A stretch of DNA of 37,899 nucleotides from Rugosimonospora africana. GTDB lineage: Bacteria; Actinomycetota; Actinomycetes; Mycobacteriales; Micromonosporaceae. Positions 8,234 through 15,543 of the stretch are shown here, one piece after another. Location: positions 1 to 37,899 of the forward strand of contig NZ_BONZ01000115.1 of the NCBI RefSeq assembly GCF_016862975.1, in the 5' to 3' direction. Numbering within the stretch: the first letter of the stretch is position 1; each line of letters begins with the position of its first letter. The notes beneath the pieces are model-generated. The model was not told where the DNA came from. It saw only the letters and a program-made list of their open reading frames with translations, and ran no database searches. The position numbers were made by a program, and so were the translations under genes.

Positions 8234-9271
8234 TCAACCGTGCGACCCCCGGCCAGCCATCGGTCGGGGATCGTCGGAAACGGAGTGGCTACGGGCGGCG
8301 GCGGTCGTCGCCCGCACGATCAGATTCGTGGTCAGTTCCCGGTGTGATCCGGCGCCGTCGCCGGCGCCATCGATGCCGGAGAGCAGGAGGTCGACGGCTG
8401 CCCGGCCGCCGGCTTCCATCGGCATCGCGACCGTGGTCAGCGGGGGAGCACAGACGGCCGCGTAGAGCAGGTTGTCGAAGCCGACCACGCTCATCTCCTG
8501 CGGTACCGCGACGCCCCGGTCGGCGAGCCGGGACAGCACGCCGAGGGCCATGAGGTCGTTGTAGGCGATGATGGCGGTCACGCCGTCGGCCAGCGCCAGG
8601 TCGGCCGCCTGCACGCCGCCCTCGAACTTCGGCTCGAACGGGCCGAACTCGACGACGCTCAGCTGGGCGCGGGCCGCCGCGGCCCGCAGGCCACGCCGAC
8701 GCTCGCGGTTGGACCAGGCGTTGTTGGGACCGTTGAGGTACGCGCAGCGGTGGTGCCCGAGCGCGGCCAGGTGGTCAACCACCTGGCGCATCCCGCCCGC
8801 ACTGTCCATCAGTGCCGCCGGGATGTCTCGCAGTCGCCGGTTGAGCAGGGTCAGCGAGGTGACCGCGGCCAGCGACCGCAACTGCGCGTCGGAGGCGAAC
8901 GGGGCGCACACGACCACGCCGTCGACCTGCCGGGCCATCGCCCGGACCAGTGCCTCCTCCGCGGCCGGGTCCTCCTCGCCGTCGGCGAAGAAGACCGCGT
9001 ATCCACTCTGCCGCGCCCGCGCCTGCACGCCCCGCAGGACGCCCGTGTAGAACGGGTTGTTCAGGTCCGGCACGACGATGCCGATGTTGCCCGTGCGGCC
9101 CGTGATGAGGCTGCGTGCCGCCGGGTTTGGCTGGTAGCCCAGTTCCTTCGCCGCCGCCAGCACCCGGTCGCGGGTGGTGCCGCGGACCAGATGCGACGCG
9201 CTGAGCGCGCGGGACACCGTGGACGCGGACACCTGGGCCCGCTGGGCGACGTCGTGGATGGTGACCGGCAT
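8234..9271 (-). CDS. LacI-family transcriptional regulator of the transporter/sugar-acid operon
   Basis: This 345-aa regulator begins with a canonical LacI DNA-binding head, VTIHDVAQRAQVSASTVSRA, and a hinge region GYQPNPAARSLITGRTG. A periplasmic-binding-like sensor domain follows (IGIVVPDLNNPFY, GVVVCAPF, GVTAIIAYNDLMALGVL, VGFDN). The ATG at 9271 is chosen because the HTH starts immediately after it and GAGGGAG precedes it. In-frame codons further upstream would add 32 unconserved residues. A perfect CAAACGTTTG lies 48 nt upstream, suggesting autoregulation. The binding-protein gene follows after 76 nt in the same direction, so regulator and operon may be cotranscribed. The inducer is presumably the imported sugar acid or a metabolite of it. 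Confidence 0.92.
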   Translation of the reverse strand: MPVTIHDVAQRAQVSASTVSRALSASHLVRGTTRDRVLAAAKELGYQPNPAARSLITGRTGNIGIVVPDLNNPFYTGVLRGVQARARQSGYAVFFADGEEDPAAEEALVRAMARQVDGVVVCAPFASDAQLRSLAAVTSLTLLNRRLRDIPAALMDSAGGMRQVVDHLAALGHHRCAYLNGPNNAWSNRERRRGLRAAAARAQLSVVEFGPFEPKFEGGVQAADLALADGVTAIIAYNDLMALGVLSRLADRGVAVPQEMSVVGFDNLLYAAVCAPPLTTVAMPMEAGGRAAVDLLLSGIDGAGDGAGSHRELTTNLIVRATTAAARSHSVSDDPRPMAGRGSHG

Positions 9272-9319
9272 GCCGCTCCCTCGATGCCGAGTCCTCCCGG
9301 CGGACAGACCCGGCGCTTG

Positions 9320-9329
9320 CAAACGTTTG
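9320..9329. promoter_or_regulatory. LacI-family operator, perfect CAAACGTTTG palindrome
   Basis: A 10-bp perfect palindrome with a central CG lies 48 nt upstream of the LacI ATG. A TTGACT-like -35 element on the minus strand (9343-9338) precedes it, so a repressor bound here would cover the spacer or -10 region. The central CG and A/T-rich arms are typical of LacI-family operators. I see no second perfect copy in the window. Confidence 0.75.
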
Positions 9330-9371
9330 TGGCAGAGAGTCAATCGTCGATCAGCCGTCCGCGTCAAGAGT

Positions 9372-9855
9372 CAAACCCGATGCAACTTTTCAGGCAGTTT
9401 CAGTGGCGTCCCGCGCCGCCGCGGTGACCTGGGCCGGTGTGGGACGCGCACGGCCGATTCTCGCGGCACCGCGCGCCGGCCGCATCGAGGAATTCCGGCA
9501 GGCGGACTCGCTGCAATGGTTTGCGTAGCCACACATAGCATCCCCGGCCCCGTCGTCTGTGCCCTGACGTGCGCGATCGCGCCGCCAGCGGGGCGCCGGG
9601 CGCTGTCTGCGTTGCGGTCCAGACCTGTCGCGTACCGAGTTATCCGCCGCGTCGGCCGCGGCGGTCCACCCGCCGCTCGACGGGCGCCGGACCCGTGTCC
9701 TGACCTGGCGATCGCCACGCAACGCGGGAGTTGGGAGCGCTCCACGCCCTCGATGTCCAGCGCTCGGCGCAGATCTCCCCGCGCTCCCGGCCACGCTCTT
9801 CCCGCCGCGGTTGCCGTTATCGTGGTGGCCAAACCAGACACCCCGAGGAGGCGTC
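9372..9855. other. Non-coding or degenerate interval between lacI and the DHDPS-family gene
   Basis: No convincing gene is seen here. A 41-codon plus-strand frame at 9403-9528 has partly actinobacterial codon bias and ends RIEEFRQADSLQWFA, but it has only a weak ribosome site and I do not recognise it. Longer frames on both strands are rich in Arg/Pro/Ala, which is typical of shadow frames. The interval must hold the promoter of the DHDPS-family gene, but no clear -10/-35 pair stands out. Confidence 0.5.
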
Positions 9856-10776
9856 GTGTCCGTTGACAACGTCCGGCGAGCCCTGGAATCGGTGGTCACC
9901 ATCGCCGTCACCCCGTTCGACGCCGACGGCGCCGTCGACACGGGAACGTACGCCGGGGCGCTGACCCGGTGCGTGGACGCCGGGATCGATGTGGTCACCG
10001 CGAACGGGAACACCGGAGAGTTCTACTCGCTGACCGCGGCAGAGCGCGAAGTGGCCGTCCAGACCACGGTGGCCGCCGTAGGCGAGCGGACCACCGTACT
10101 GGCCGGCGTGGGCCACGACGTCGCCGACGCGGTGTCGGCGGCGGTCGGCGCGGCCCGAGCCGGCGCCCACGGTGTGATGGTGCACCAGCCGGTGCACCCG
10201 TACCAGTCGCCGCAGGGCTGGGTGGACTACCACCGGCGGATCGCCGACGCGGTACCGGAGTTGGGCGTGGTCTGCTACGTACGCAGCCCCGCGCTGACCG
10301 CGTCGACCTTCGTGGCGCTCGCCGACGCGTGCCCGAACGTGGTCGGCGTCAAGTACGCGGTGCCCGACCCGATGGCGCTCGCGACCCTGGTCGGCGCGGT
10401 CGGGCAGGAGCGTTGGGTGTGGTCCTGCGGGCTCGCCGAGACGTGGGCGCCGTACTTCTGGCTGTCCGGTGCCCGGGGGTTCACGTCGGGCCTGGCGACG
10501 GTCGCGCCGCACCACTCGCTGGCCCTGTTGAGCCAGTTGCGCGCGGGCGACTTCACCGCCGCGATGGCGACCTGGCGGCGGTTGCGCCCGTTCGAGGACA
10601 TGCGCGCCCGGGGCGGCAGCGCGCTGAACGTGTCGGTGGTCAAGGAGGCGCTGGCGCAGCTCGGCGTCTGCCGGCGCGACGTCCGGCCGCCGATCGGCAC
10701 GCTGAGCGCCGCCGAGCGGACCGAGGTGACCACGATCCTGGCTGGCCTGGGCGTCGACGTCCCGGTCGCCGCATAG
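9856..10776 (+). CDS. DHDPS/NAL-family 2-keto-3-deoxy sugar-acid aldolase or dehydratase
   Basis: This 306-aa (beta/alpha)8 enzyme forms a Schiff base with a 2-keto acid. Visible family marks are AVTPFDADGAVD at the N-terminus, NGNTGEFYSL (the GGTTGE equivalent that binds the carboxylate), CYVRSPAL holding the catalytic Tyr region, and VVGVKYAVPD with the Schiff-base Lys. The GTG start follows GAGGAGG. It has a GTTGE-like Asn variant (NGNTGE) and is probably not a lysine-pathway DapA. It stands alone between the sugar-acid operon and the chitosanase, ending in a strong hairpin. It could cleave or dehydrate the product of the IlvD/EDD dehydratase, or cleave 2-keto-3-deoxy-L-fuconate made by the fucose operon. 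The sequence does not decide between these. Confidence 0.85.
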   Translation: MSVDNVRRALESVVTIAVTPFDADGAVDTGTYAGALTRCVDAGIDVVTANGNTGEFYSLTAAEREVAVQTTVAAVGERTTVLAGVGHDVADAVSAAVGAARAGAHGVMVHQPVHPYQSPQGWVDYHRRIADAVPELGVVCYVRSPALTASTFVALADACPNVVGVKYAVPDPMALATLVGAVGQERWVWSCGLAETWAPYFWLSGARGFTSGLATVAPHHSLALLSQLRAGDFTAAMATWRRLRPFEDMRARGGSALNVSVVKEALAQLGVCRRDVRPPIGTLSAAERTEVTTILAGLGVDVPVAA

Positions 10777-10790
10777 CCTCACCCGACTGA

Positions 10791-10843
10791 CCCGTCCGTC
10801 CACGGTGCCCGTTCGTTCACGGTGTCCACTGTGGACGGACGGG
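10791..10843 (+). terminator. Long-loop hairpin after the DHDPS-family gene
   Basis: CCCGTCCGTCCAC (10791-10803) is perfectly complementary to 10831-10843 across a 27-nt loop. A competing short hairpin, GTCCAC (10824-10829) with GTGGAC (10831-10836), uses the same right arm. It starts 14 nt after the stop codon. No T-tract follows. Termination is the simplest role; the two alternative pairings are reminiscent of a switch. Confidence 0.55.
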
Positions 10844-11328
10844 CCTCCGTGCGTGTACAGCGGCGACTGAGTAACCGGAGCCGGCAGTGTGCCTCCGGGT
10901 CCGGCCGCACCGGAACCGGCGGGACAGCTACGCGCAAGCGCGGCATCCATTACGCTGAGCCATACGAGGGCCCAGTCGCCATCAACGACACCTGCGACGA
11001 CATCACCACCCACAAACGCCAATTCATCGGCTGGGCCGGCACGAACCCGATCCCGAGCGGCGGCAGCGGCGCGTGAGGAGCGCCGGGCGCGAACCGCCGG
11101 GGCATCCCGCCGGGCGTCCCTCGTGACGCCGGATCCGGCAGTGTCGTCGACACCGGAATTCACCGGACCCGTGCTGTGGCACGCATCCGTCGGGGTGGCT
11201 CGTCAGCGTCCCGCGTGAACGCGGCCCGCGCCATCGCGGCGACCGGTCTGGGTCGCGGTGCGGCGCCAGAGGCGCCGAGCCATGACGCGTGCGGGACACG
11301 ACCGCGAAAACCAACCCATGGAGGCAAC
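10844..11328. other. Intergenic interval upstream of the chitosanase
   Basis: I recognise no gene here. A stretch at about 10944-11076 (plus frame reading HYAEPYEGPVAINDTCDDIT and then HKRQFIGW) looks more protein-like than its surroundings and ends in a stop at 11076. It has no supported start and matches no family known to me, so it may be a gene remnant. The chitosanase promoter should lie in the last 150 nt, but no clear -10/-35 pair was found. Confidence 0.4.
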
Positions 11329-12636
11329 ATGCGATTGCGTGGGGTGCTCCTCGCTGGCGCGGGAGCGCTGGCGATGGCCGGCACCAGCGTTGCGACGAGT
11401 GGAGTCGCGCACGCCGCGACCTACCTGTACGAGGCGGAGTCTCCGGTCAACACACTGACCGGCGCCACGGTTTCGGCCTGCGGCACCTGCCTGGGCGGCA
11501 GCATGGTGGGCTTCGCCGGTGGCACCGGCAGCCTTCGCTTCAACGGAGTGGCCGCGAGCGCGGCCGGCCCGGCGACGGTGACGGTCTCGTACGCCGCCGC
11601 CACAGCCCGTCAGGCACAGCTGTCGGCCAACGACGGCGCGCCGGAGACCGTCAGCTTCGCCCCTACCGGCGGTGCGACGGTATCCGGCACGCTGAGCCTG
11701 ACGGTGAACCTCAACGCCGGTAACAACACGTTGACGTTCAGCGACACCGGCGGCCTCGCACCGGCGTTCGACGCGGTCACGGTGGCCAGCGGCGCGAGCG
11801 CGAGCGGCGCGGACGGCGGGCCGGCTGGCGACGGGCCGGGCGACGACGGGCACGGCGGTGGCAATGGAGTGGTCGCCGGTGCGGGTGCCGCACCCGCGTC
11901 CGGTGGTGCCGGTGGCGCGGCCGAACGCCTCGAGGCCGGTGCGGCAGGGGCCAGGGCCCCTGCCGCCGGCGGCGGCACGGATGGGGCTGGCACGGCTGCG
12001 GCTGGGGCCCCTGCCGCCGGTGGTACGGCCGCCGGAGACGAGAACGCCGGTGGGCCGAGCGCGTCGGACTTGCTGGCCAAGACGGCCAACTGCAAGCCGG
12101 TCTCCAACGGCAGCTTCGACAGCGAGGGGGACTCCGGCTCGGCACAGGTCTGCGCGGCGGCGGGCGCGGTGTTCTGGACGTCCGGCATGGCCATCGACTG
12201 CGACGGCCAGCGCAGCGCCCAGTGCAATGAGAACACCGACTGCTGCTTCGCCAGCGCGACCGCCTTCCAGCAGTCGGACGGGCGGCAGCTCGACTCGGCG
12301 ACGCTGCCGTACGTCGTGGTACCGGGGGCCAGCGGCACCTGGAACTACGCCAACTCGGGTGTCCAGGCCGGTTCGGTGGCCGCCGTGATCTACCAGGGCA
12401 AGGTGGCCTACGCGGTGGTCGGCGACATCGGTCCGACCCGGATGATCGGCGAGGGGTCGTACGCGCTGGCCGAGCAGCTCGGCATCAACCCGGACGCGAG
12501 GGTCGGCGGTGCCGGGTCGGGCGTCACGTTCATCGTGTTCACCGGCCCGTCCGCCGTGGCGCGGCCGATCGAGAGCCACGCCGCGGCGGTGACGCTCGGC
12601 GAACAGCTCGCACGGCAGTTCGTCGCGAACAACTGA
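11329..12636 (+). CDS. Secreted GH75 chitosanase with CBM35-like module
   Basis: This 435-aa secreted enzyme should hydrolyse chitosan. The signal peptide is residues 1-29 (ending GVAHA). A CBM35-like beta-sandwich follows (about 30-155; YLYEAE, paired cysteines in ACGTC, LRFNGV). Next is a Gly/Ala/Pro linker (about 156-245), then a GH75 catalytic domain (about 250-435). The catalytic region shows [28 protein letters not shown] and [20 protein letters not shown], all typical of GH75. The Asp of IDCDG and the Glu of CNENTDC are the likely acid pair. GGAGG lies 4 nt before the ATG. The linker DNA contains a 12-bp perfect inverted repeat. A strong terminator follows the stop. The family call is firm, with substrate from family knowledge. 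Confidence 0.9.
   Translation: MRLRGVLLAGAGALAMAGTSVATSGVAHAATYLYEAESPVNTLTGATVSACGTCLGGSMVGFAGGTGSLRFNGVAASAAGPATVTVSYAAATARQAQLSANDGAPETVSFAPTGGATVSGTLSLTVNLNAGNNTLTFSDTGGLAPAFDAVTVASGASASGADGGPAGDGPGDDGHGGGNGVVAGAGAAPASGGAGGAAERLEAGAAGARAPAAGGGTDGAGTAAAGAPAAGGTAAGDENAGGPSASDLLAKTANCKPVSNGSFDSEGDSGSAQVCAAAGAVFWTSGMAIDCDGQRSAQCNENTDCCFASATAFQQSDGRQLDSATLPYVVVPGASGTWNYANSGVQAGSVAAVIYQGKVAYAVVGDIGPTRMIGEGSYALAEQLGINPDARVGGAGSGVTFIVFTGPSAVARPIESHAAAVTLGEQLARQFVANN
11941..11966. repeat. 12-bp inverted repeat in the chitosanase linker
   Basis: GCGGCAGGGGCC (11941-11952) and GGCCCCTGCCGC (11955-11966) form a near-loopless hairpin inside the Gly/Ala/Pro linker codons. The right-arm word GGGGCCCCTGCCGCCGG recurs almost intact around 12003-12020, so the linker DNA has also expanded by duplication. 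Confidence 0.85.
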
Positions 12637-12660
12637 CAGTCAGCGACCGAACCGCGAAAC

Positions 12661-12689
12661 CCAGCGGCGCCCACCCCGGGCGCCGCTGG
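12661..12689 (+). terminator. Terminator of the chitosanase gene
   Basis: CCAGCGGCGCCC (12661-12672) pairs perfectly with GGGCGCCGCTGG (12678-12689) across a 5-nt loop, starting 24 nt after the stop codon. The tail is short and only mildly T-rich. This is a textbook actinobacterial intrinsic terminator. Confidence 0.88.
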
Positions 12690-12700
12690 CGTCTGTCGCT

Positions 12701-12760
12701 CTCTGTGCCCGTCGGCTGCTCTGCGTACCCCTCGGCTGCTCTTGGTGCCCCTCGGCCTCC
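12701..12760. repeat. Three imperfect 20-bp tandem repeats
   Basis: Units at 12701-12720, 12721-12740 and 12741-12760 share the core (G/T)(A/G)CCCxTCGGC(T/C)(G/T)C. They sit between the chitosanase terminator and the fucose operon's upstream region, in DNA with no gene. No function is evident. Confidence 0.7.
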
Positions 12761-12860
12761 CTGGATGCGGTCTGCGCTGGAGGTTTGCCGGCGATTGATC
12801 CGATCGTTACCAGCGAGCTGCCCCCGGCGCTCTTGTGGAGGTCCGACGCGACCTGGTAGA

Positions 12861-12878
12861 CATCCGATGTATATACGT
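12861..12878. promoter_or_regulatory. Candidate GntR/FCD operator upstream of the fucose operon
   Basis: The word CATCCGATGTAT (12861-12872) overlaps a near-palindrome ATGTATATACGT (12867-12878, with GTATATAC perfect). It lies 26 nt before the first start codon of the operon (12904). The same 12-bp word with one mismatch (CATCCTATGTAT) occurs on the minus strand just upstream of the GntR regulator at 21.8 kb. A/T-rich GTxxxxAC-type dyads are typical FadR/FCD operators. The TATATA may double as a -10 element. Confidence 0.55.
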
Positions 12879-12903
12879 CCGAGTGCCTACGACGGGATGA
12901 CGC

Positions 12904-13002
12904 GTGAAGCTGCTTCGTGTCGGGCCGCGGGAAGCCGCGCGGCCGGCCGTACTCGATCCGACCGGTCAGCTGACCGACCTGTCCCGATTGGCGGCCGCAT
13001 GA
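12904..13002 (+). pseudogene. 32-codon remnant of a fumarylacetoacetate-hydrolase-family gene, possibly kept as a leader
   Basis: From a GTG with ACGGGA in front, the frame reads [18 protein letters not shown] and then [14 protein letters not shown] before a stop. This is a clear match to the first 30 residues of FAH-superfamily hydrolases (K-L-L-R-V-G, R-P-A-V-L-D, x-D-L-S). The usual protein is near 285 aa, so about 250 residues including the whole metal-binding catalytic fold are missing. In L-fucose operons an FAH-family 2,4-diketo-3-deoxy-L-fuconate hydrolase is a normal member. The stop (TGA, 13000-13002) overlaps the fucD ATG (12999) as ATGA, so the stub could still feed ribosomes to fucD. 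No other piece of the gene is seen in the window. The deletion is inferred; the stub and overlap are seen. Confidence 0.72.
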
Positions 13003-14414
13003 CCGGGCCCGGCGCCGAGGTGCGCTCGACCGTGCCGCCGCAGCCGTCTCGGTTGGGCCAGTCCTCGGAAGCTGGCCAGGCGGCGCAACCGGCCGGGGAC
13101 GCACCGGGGGCCCGGTTCCTGTCCCTGGACACCTACGACGTCCGCTTCCCGACTTCACGGGAACTCGACGGGTCGGACGCGATGAACCCCGACCCCGACT
13201 ACTCCGCGGCATACGTCGTGCTGCGCACCGACGCCGGCGACGGCCACGAGGGGCACGGCTTCGCGTTCACCATCGGCCGCGGCAACGACGTCCAGGCGAC
13301 CGCCATCGAGGCGCTGCGTCCGTTTCTGGTCGGCCGGCCGGTGGACGCCGTCCTCGGTGACCTGGGCGGCTTCTGGAAGGAGCTGGTGCACGACTCGCAG
13401 CTGCGCTGGCTCGGTCCGGAGAAGGGCGTCATGCACATGGCCATCTCCGCAGTGGTCAACGCGGTGTGGGATCTGGCCGCGAAGCGTGCGGGGCGTCCAC
13501 TGTGGATGCTGCTGGCCAGCATGTCGCCGGAGGAGATCGTCTCGCTGGTCGACTTCCGGTACCTCACCGACGCACTGACTCCGCAGGAGGCGCTGGAGAT
13601 CCTGCGCCGGGCGGAACCGGGGCGGGCCGAGCGCACCGAGCGGCTGCTGGCGGACGGGTACCCGGCGTACACCACGTCACCCGGCTGGCTCGGGTACGAC
13701 GACGAGAAGCTGCGGCGGCTGTGCAAAGAGGCGGTGGCGGCCGGGTTCCATCAGATCAAGCTCAAGGTCGGCGCGGATCTGGCTGACGACATCCGGCGCA
13801 TCCGGATCGCCCGGGAGGCGTGCGGACCGGACATCCGCATCGCGGTGGACGCCAACCAGCGCTGGGACGTGGGTAGCGCGATCGCGTGGGTACGGGAGTT
13901 GGCACCGTACGATCCGTGGTGGGTCGAGGAGCCGACCAGCCCGGACGACGTGCTCGGCCACGCGACGATCGCCCGCGCCATCGCACCGGTCAAGGTGGCC
14001 ACCGGGGAGCACGTGCAGAACCGGGTCATCTTCAAGCAGATGCTCCAGGTGGGTGCGCTGTCCTACCTCCAACTCGACGCCGCCCGGGTCGCCGGGGTCA
14101 ACGAGAACGTGGCGATCCTGTTGCTGGCGGCCAAGTTCGGCGTACCGGTCTGTCCCCACGCCGGTGGGGTCGGGCTCTGCGAGCTTGTCCAGCATCTGTC
14201 GATGTTCGACTACGTGGCGGTGTCCGGCTCGCTCGACGACCGGGTCATCGAGTACGTCGATCACCTGCACGAACACTTTGTCGACCCGGTGGTCATCCGG
14301 GACGGCCGGTACCAGGCGCCGACCGCGCCCGGTTTCTCCGCGACCATGCGCGCGGAGACGCTCACCGAGTTCGCGTACCCGCACGGTCCGATCTGGACGG
14401 AGGCGGTCACGTGA
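12999..14414 (+). CDS. fucD: L-fuconate dehydratase (enolase superfamily)
   Basis: This 471-aa enzyme dehydrates L-fuconate to 2-keto-3-deoxy-L-fuconate. Active-site marks are the KxK pair (K254, K256 in IKLKVG), metal ligands D284 (VDANQRW), E310 (VEEPTSPDD) and E337 (ATGEHV), the D360 (QLDAAR) partner, and H387 ([16 protein letters not shown]). From memory, the Xanthomonas campestris L-fuconate dehydratase has K220, D248, E274, E301, D324 and H351. All of these map here with a constant offset of 36, which identifies both function and a 36-residue N-terminal extension. The extension (residues 1-38) is Pro/Ala/Gln-rich and unconserved. The ATG overlaps the FAH-stub stop. A shorter start is possible but none has a better ribosome site. 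It is the first intact gene of the fucose operon. Confidence 0.93.
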   Translation: MTGPGAEVRSTVPPQPSRLGQSSEAGQAAQPAGDAPGARFLSLDTYDVRFPTSRELDGSDAMNPDPDYSAAYVVLRTDAGDGHEGHGFAFTIGRGNDVQATAIEALRPFLVGRPVDAVLGDLGGFWKELVHDSQLRWLGPEKGVMHMAISAVVNAVWDLAAKRAGRPLWMLLASMSPEEIVSLVDFRYLTDALTPQEALEILRRAEPGRAERTERLLADGYPAYTTSPGWLGYDDEKLRRLCKEAVAAGFHQIKLKVGADLADDIRRIRIAREACGPDIRIAVDANQRWDVGSAIAWVRELAPYDPWWVEEPTSPDDVLGHATIARAIAPVKVATGEHVQNRVIFKQMLQVGALSYLQLDAARVAGVNENVAILLLAAKFGVPVCPHAGGVGLCELVQHLSMFDYVAVSGSLDDRVIEYVDHLHEHFVDPVVIRDGRYQAPTAPGFSATMRAETLTEFAYPHGPIWTEAVT

Positions 14415-14499
14415 CCGATCGCCTCCCGAACAGCTGACCCATCACAACAGATGAGTTGCACAGCGAGTTTCCGTCCCTGACACCCCGAGCGAGGACTCC

Positions 14500-15543
14500 A
14501 TGTTGCACCGCAGAGCGGCGGTCGTCGCCGCCGGAATCGCGATCGTGGCGCTCGCCGCGACCGGATGTAACCGTGGCACCAACAACTCGACCTCCGGCGG
14601 CGGTTCGTCCGCCGGCAAGGTCGGCATCGATTTCCCCCGGTCGGACTCCGATTTCTGGAACTCCTGGGCCGGCTACATCAAGTCCGACATCACCAGCATG
14701 AAGATCGACGCGTTGCCGCCGACCAACTCGCAGAACGACATCACGAAGCTGGCCAGCAACGTGCAGGCGTTGCAGGCGCAAGGTGCCAAGGTGATCGTGA
14801 TGGCGCCGCAGGACACCGGTGCGGTGGCCAGCACGCTGGACACCCTGGCCGGGAAGAACATCCCGGTGGTGAGCGTGGACACCCGCCCGGACAAGGGCAA
14901 GGTCTACATGGTGGTCCGCGCGGACAACAAGGCGTACGGCACCAAGGCGTGTGACTTCCTCGGCGGCAAGCTGAAGAACAAGGGTACGGTCGTGGAGTTC
15001 GAGGGCGACCTGACCTCGGTCAACGGCCGGGACCGCTCCGACGCGTTCGGCCAGTGCATGTCCTCGAAGTACCCGGGCATCAAGGTGCTCGCCGAAGAGA
15101 CCAACTGGGCCGGCGACGTGGCGTCGGCCAAGCTGCAGAACGCGCTGAACCAGGGCACGGTCAACGGCATCTACATGCAGGCCGGCGGCGTGTTCCTGGC
15201 TCCGACGCTGGCTCTGTTGCAGCAGAAGCACCTGCTGGTCCCGCCGACCGATCCGAAGCACATCTTCGTCGTGTCCAACGACGGCATCCCGGCGGAGTTC
15301 ACCGCCATCAAGGCGGGCCAGATCGACGCGACGGTGTCCCAGCCGGCCGACCTGTACGCCAAGTACGCGCTGTTCTACGCCCAGGCCGCCCTGCAGGGCA
15401 AGACGTTCCAGCCGGGCCCGACCGACCACCAGTCGAACATCATCTCCATCCCGAACGGACTGGAGGATCAGCTCCCCGCGCCGCTGGTGACGAGTGACAA
15501 CGTCGACGACCAGTCGCTGTGGGGCAACCAGGTCGGCAAGTGA
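14500..15543 (+). CDS. Sugar-binding lipoprotein of an RbsB-type ABC importer (probable L-fucose)
   Basis: This 347-aa lipoprotein has a hydrophobic signal sequence and lipobox LAATGC (Cys23). A Ser/Gly-rich tether (NNSTSGGGSS) precedes a type I periplasmic-binding fold (VGIDFPRSDSDFWN, GAKVIVMAPQDTGAVAS, VFEFEG-like VVEFEGDL, FVVSNDGIPAEFTAIKAG, TVSQPADLYAKYAL). It follows fucD by 85 nt, with GAGGA 4 nt before the ATG, and its stop overlaps the ATPase GTG. Given the flanking mutarotase, dehydrogenase, lactonase and dehydratase, L-fucose or a related 6-deoxyhexose is the likely ligand. The fold is certain; the ligand is inferred from context. Confidence 0.88.
   Translation: MLHRRAAVVAAGIAIVALAATGCNRGTNNSTSGGGSSAGKVGIDFPRSDSDFWNSWAGYIKSDITSMKIDALPPTNSQNDITKLASNVQALQAQGAKVIVMAPQDTGAVASTLDTLAGKNIPVVSVDTRPDKGKVYMVVRADNKAYGTKACDFLGGKLKNKGTVVEFEGDLTSVNGRDRSDAFGQCMSSKYPGIKVLAEETNWAGDVASAKLQNALNQGTVNGIYMQAGGVFLAPTLALLQQKHLLVPPTDPKHIFVVSNDGIPAEFTAIKAGQIDATVSQPADLYAKYALFYAQAALQGKTFQPGPTDHQSNIISIPNGLEDQLPAPLVTSDNVDDQSLWGNQVGK

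Noticed and set aside
9403-9528. 41-codon plus-strand ORF between lacI and the DHDPS-family gene
   Set aside because: Some coding-like bias, but no supported ribosome site and no family match.
10822-11076. 84-codon plus-strand frame after the DHDPS-family gene
   Set aside because: Only the last third looks protein-like; the first part overlaps the terminator hairpin. Kept as a possible remnant in the intergenic entry.
12637-12903. Upstream extension of fucD to 12705 in the same frame
   Set aside because: It would run through the tandem repeats, the candidate operator and the FAH stub, and would add about 98 unconserved residues.
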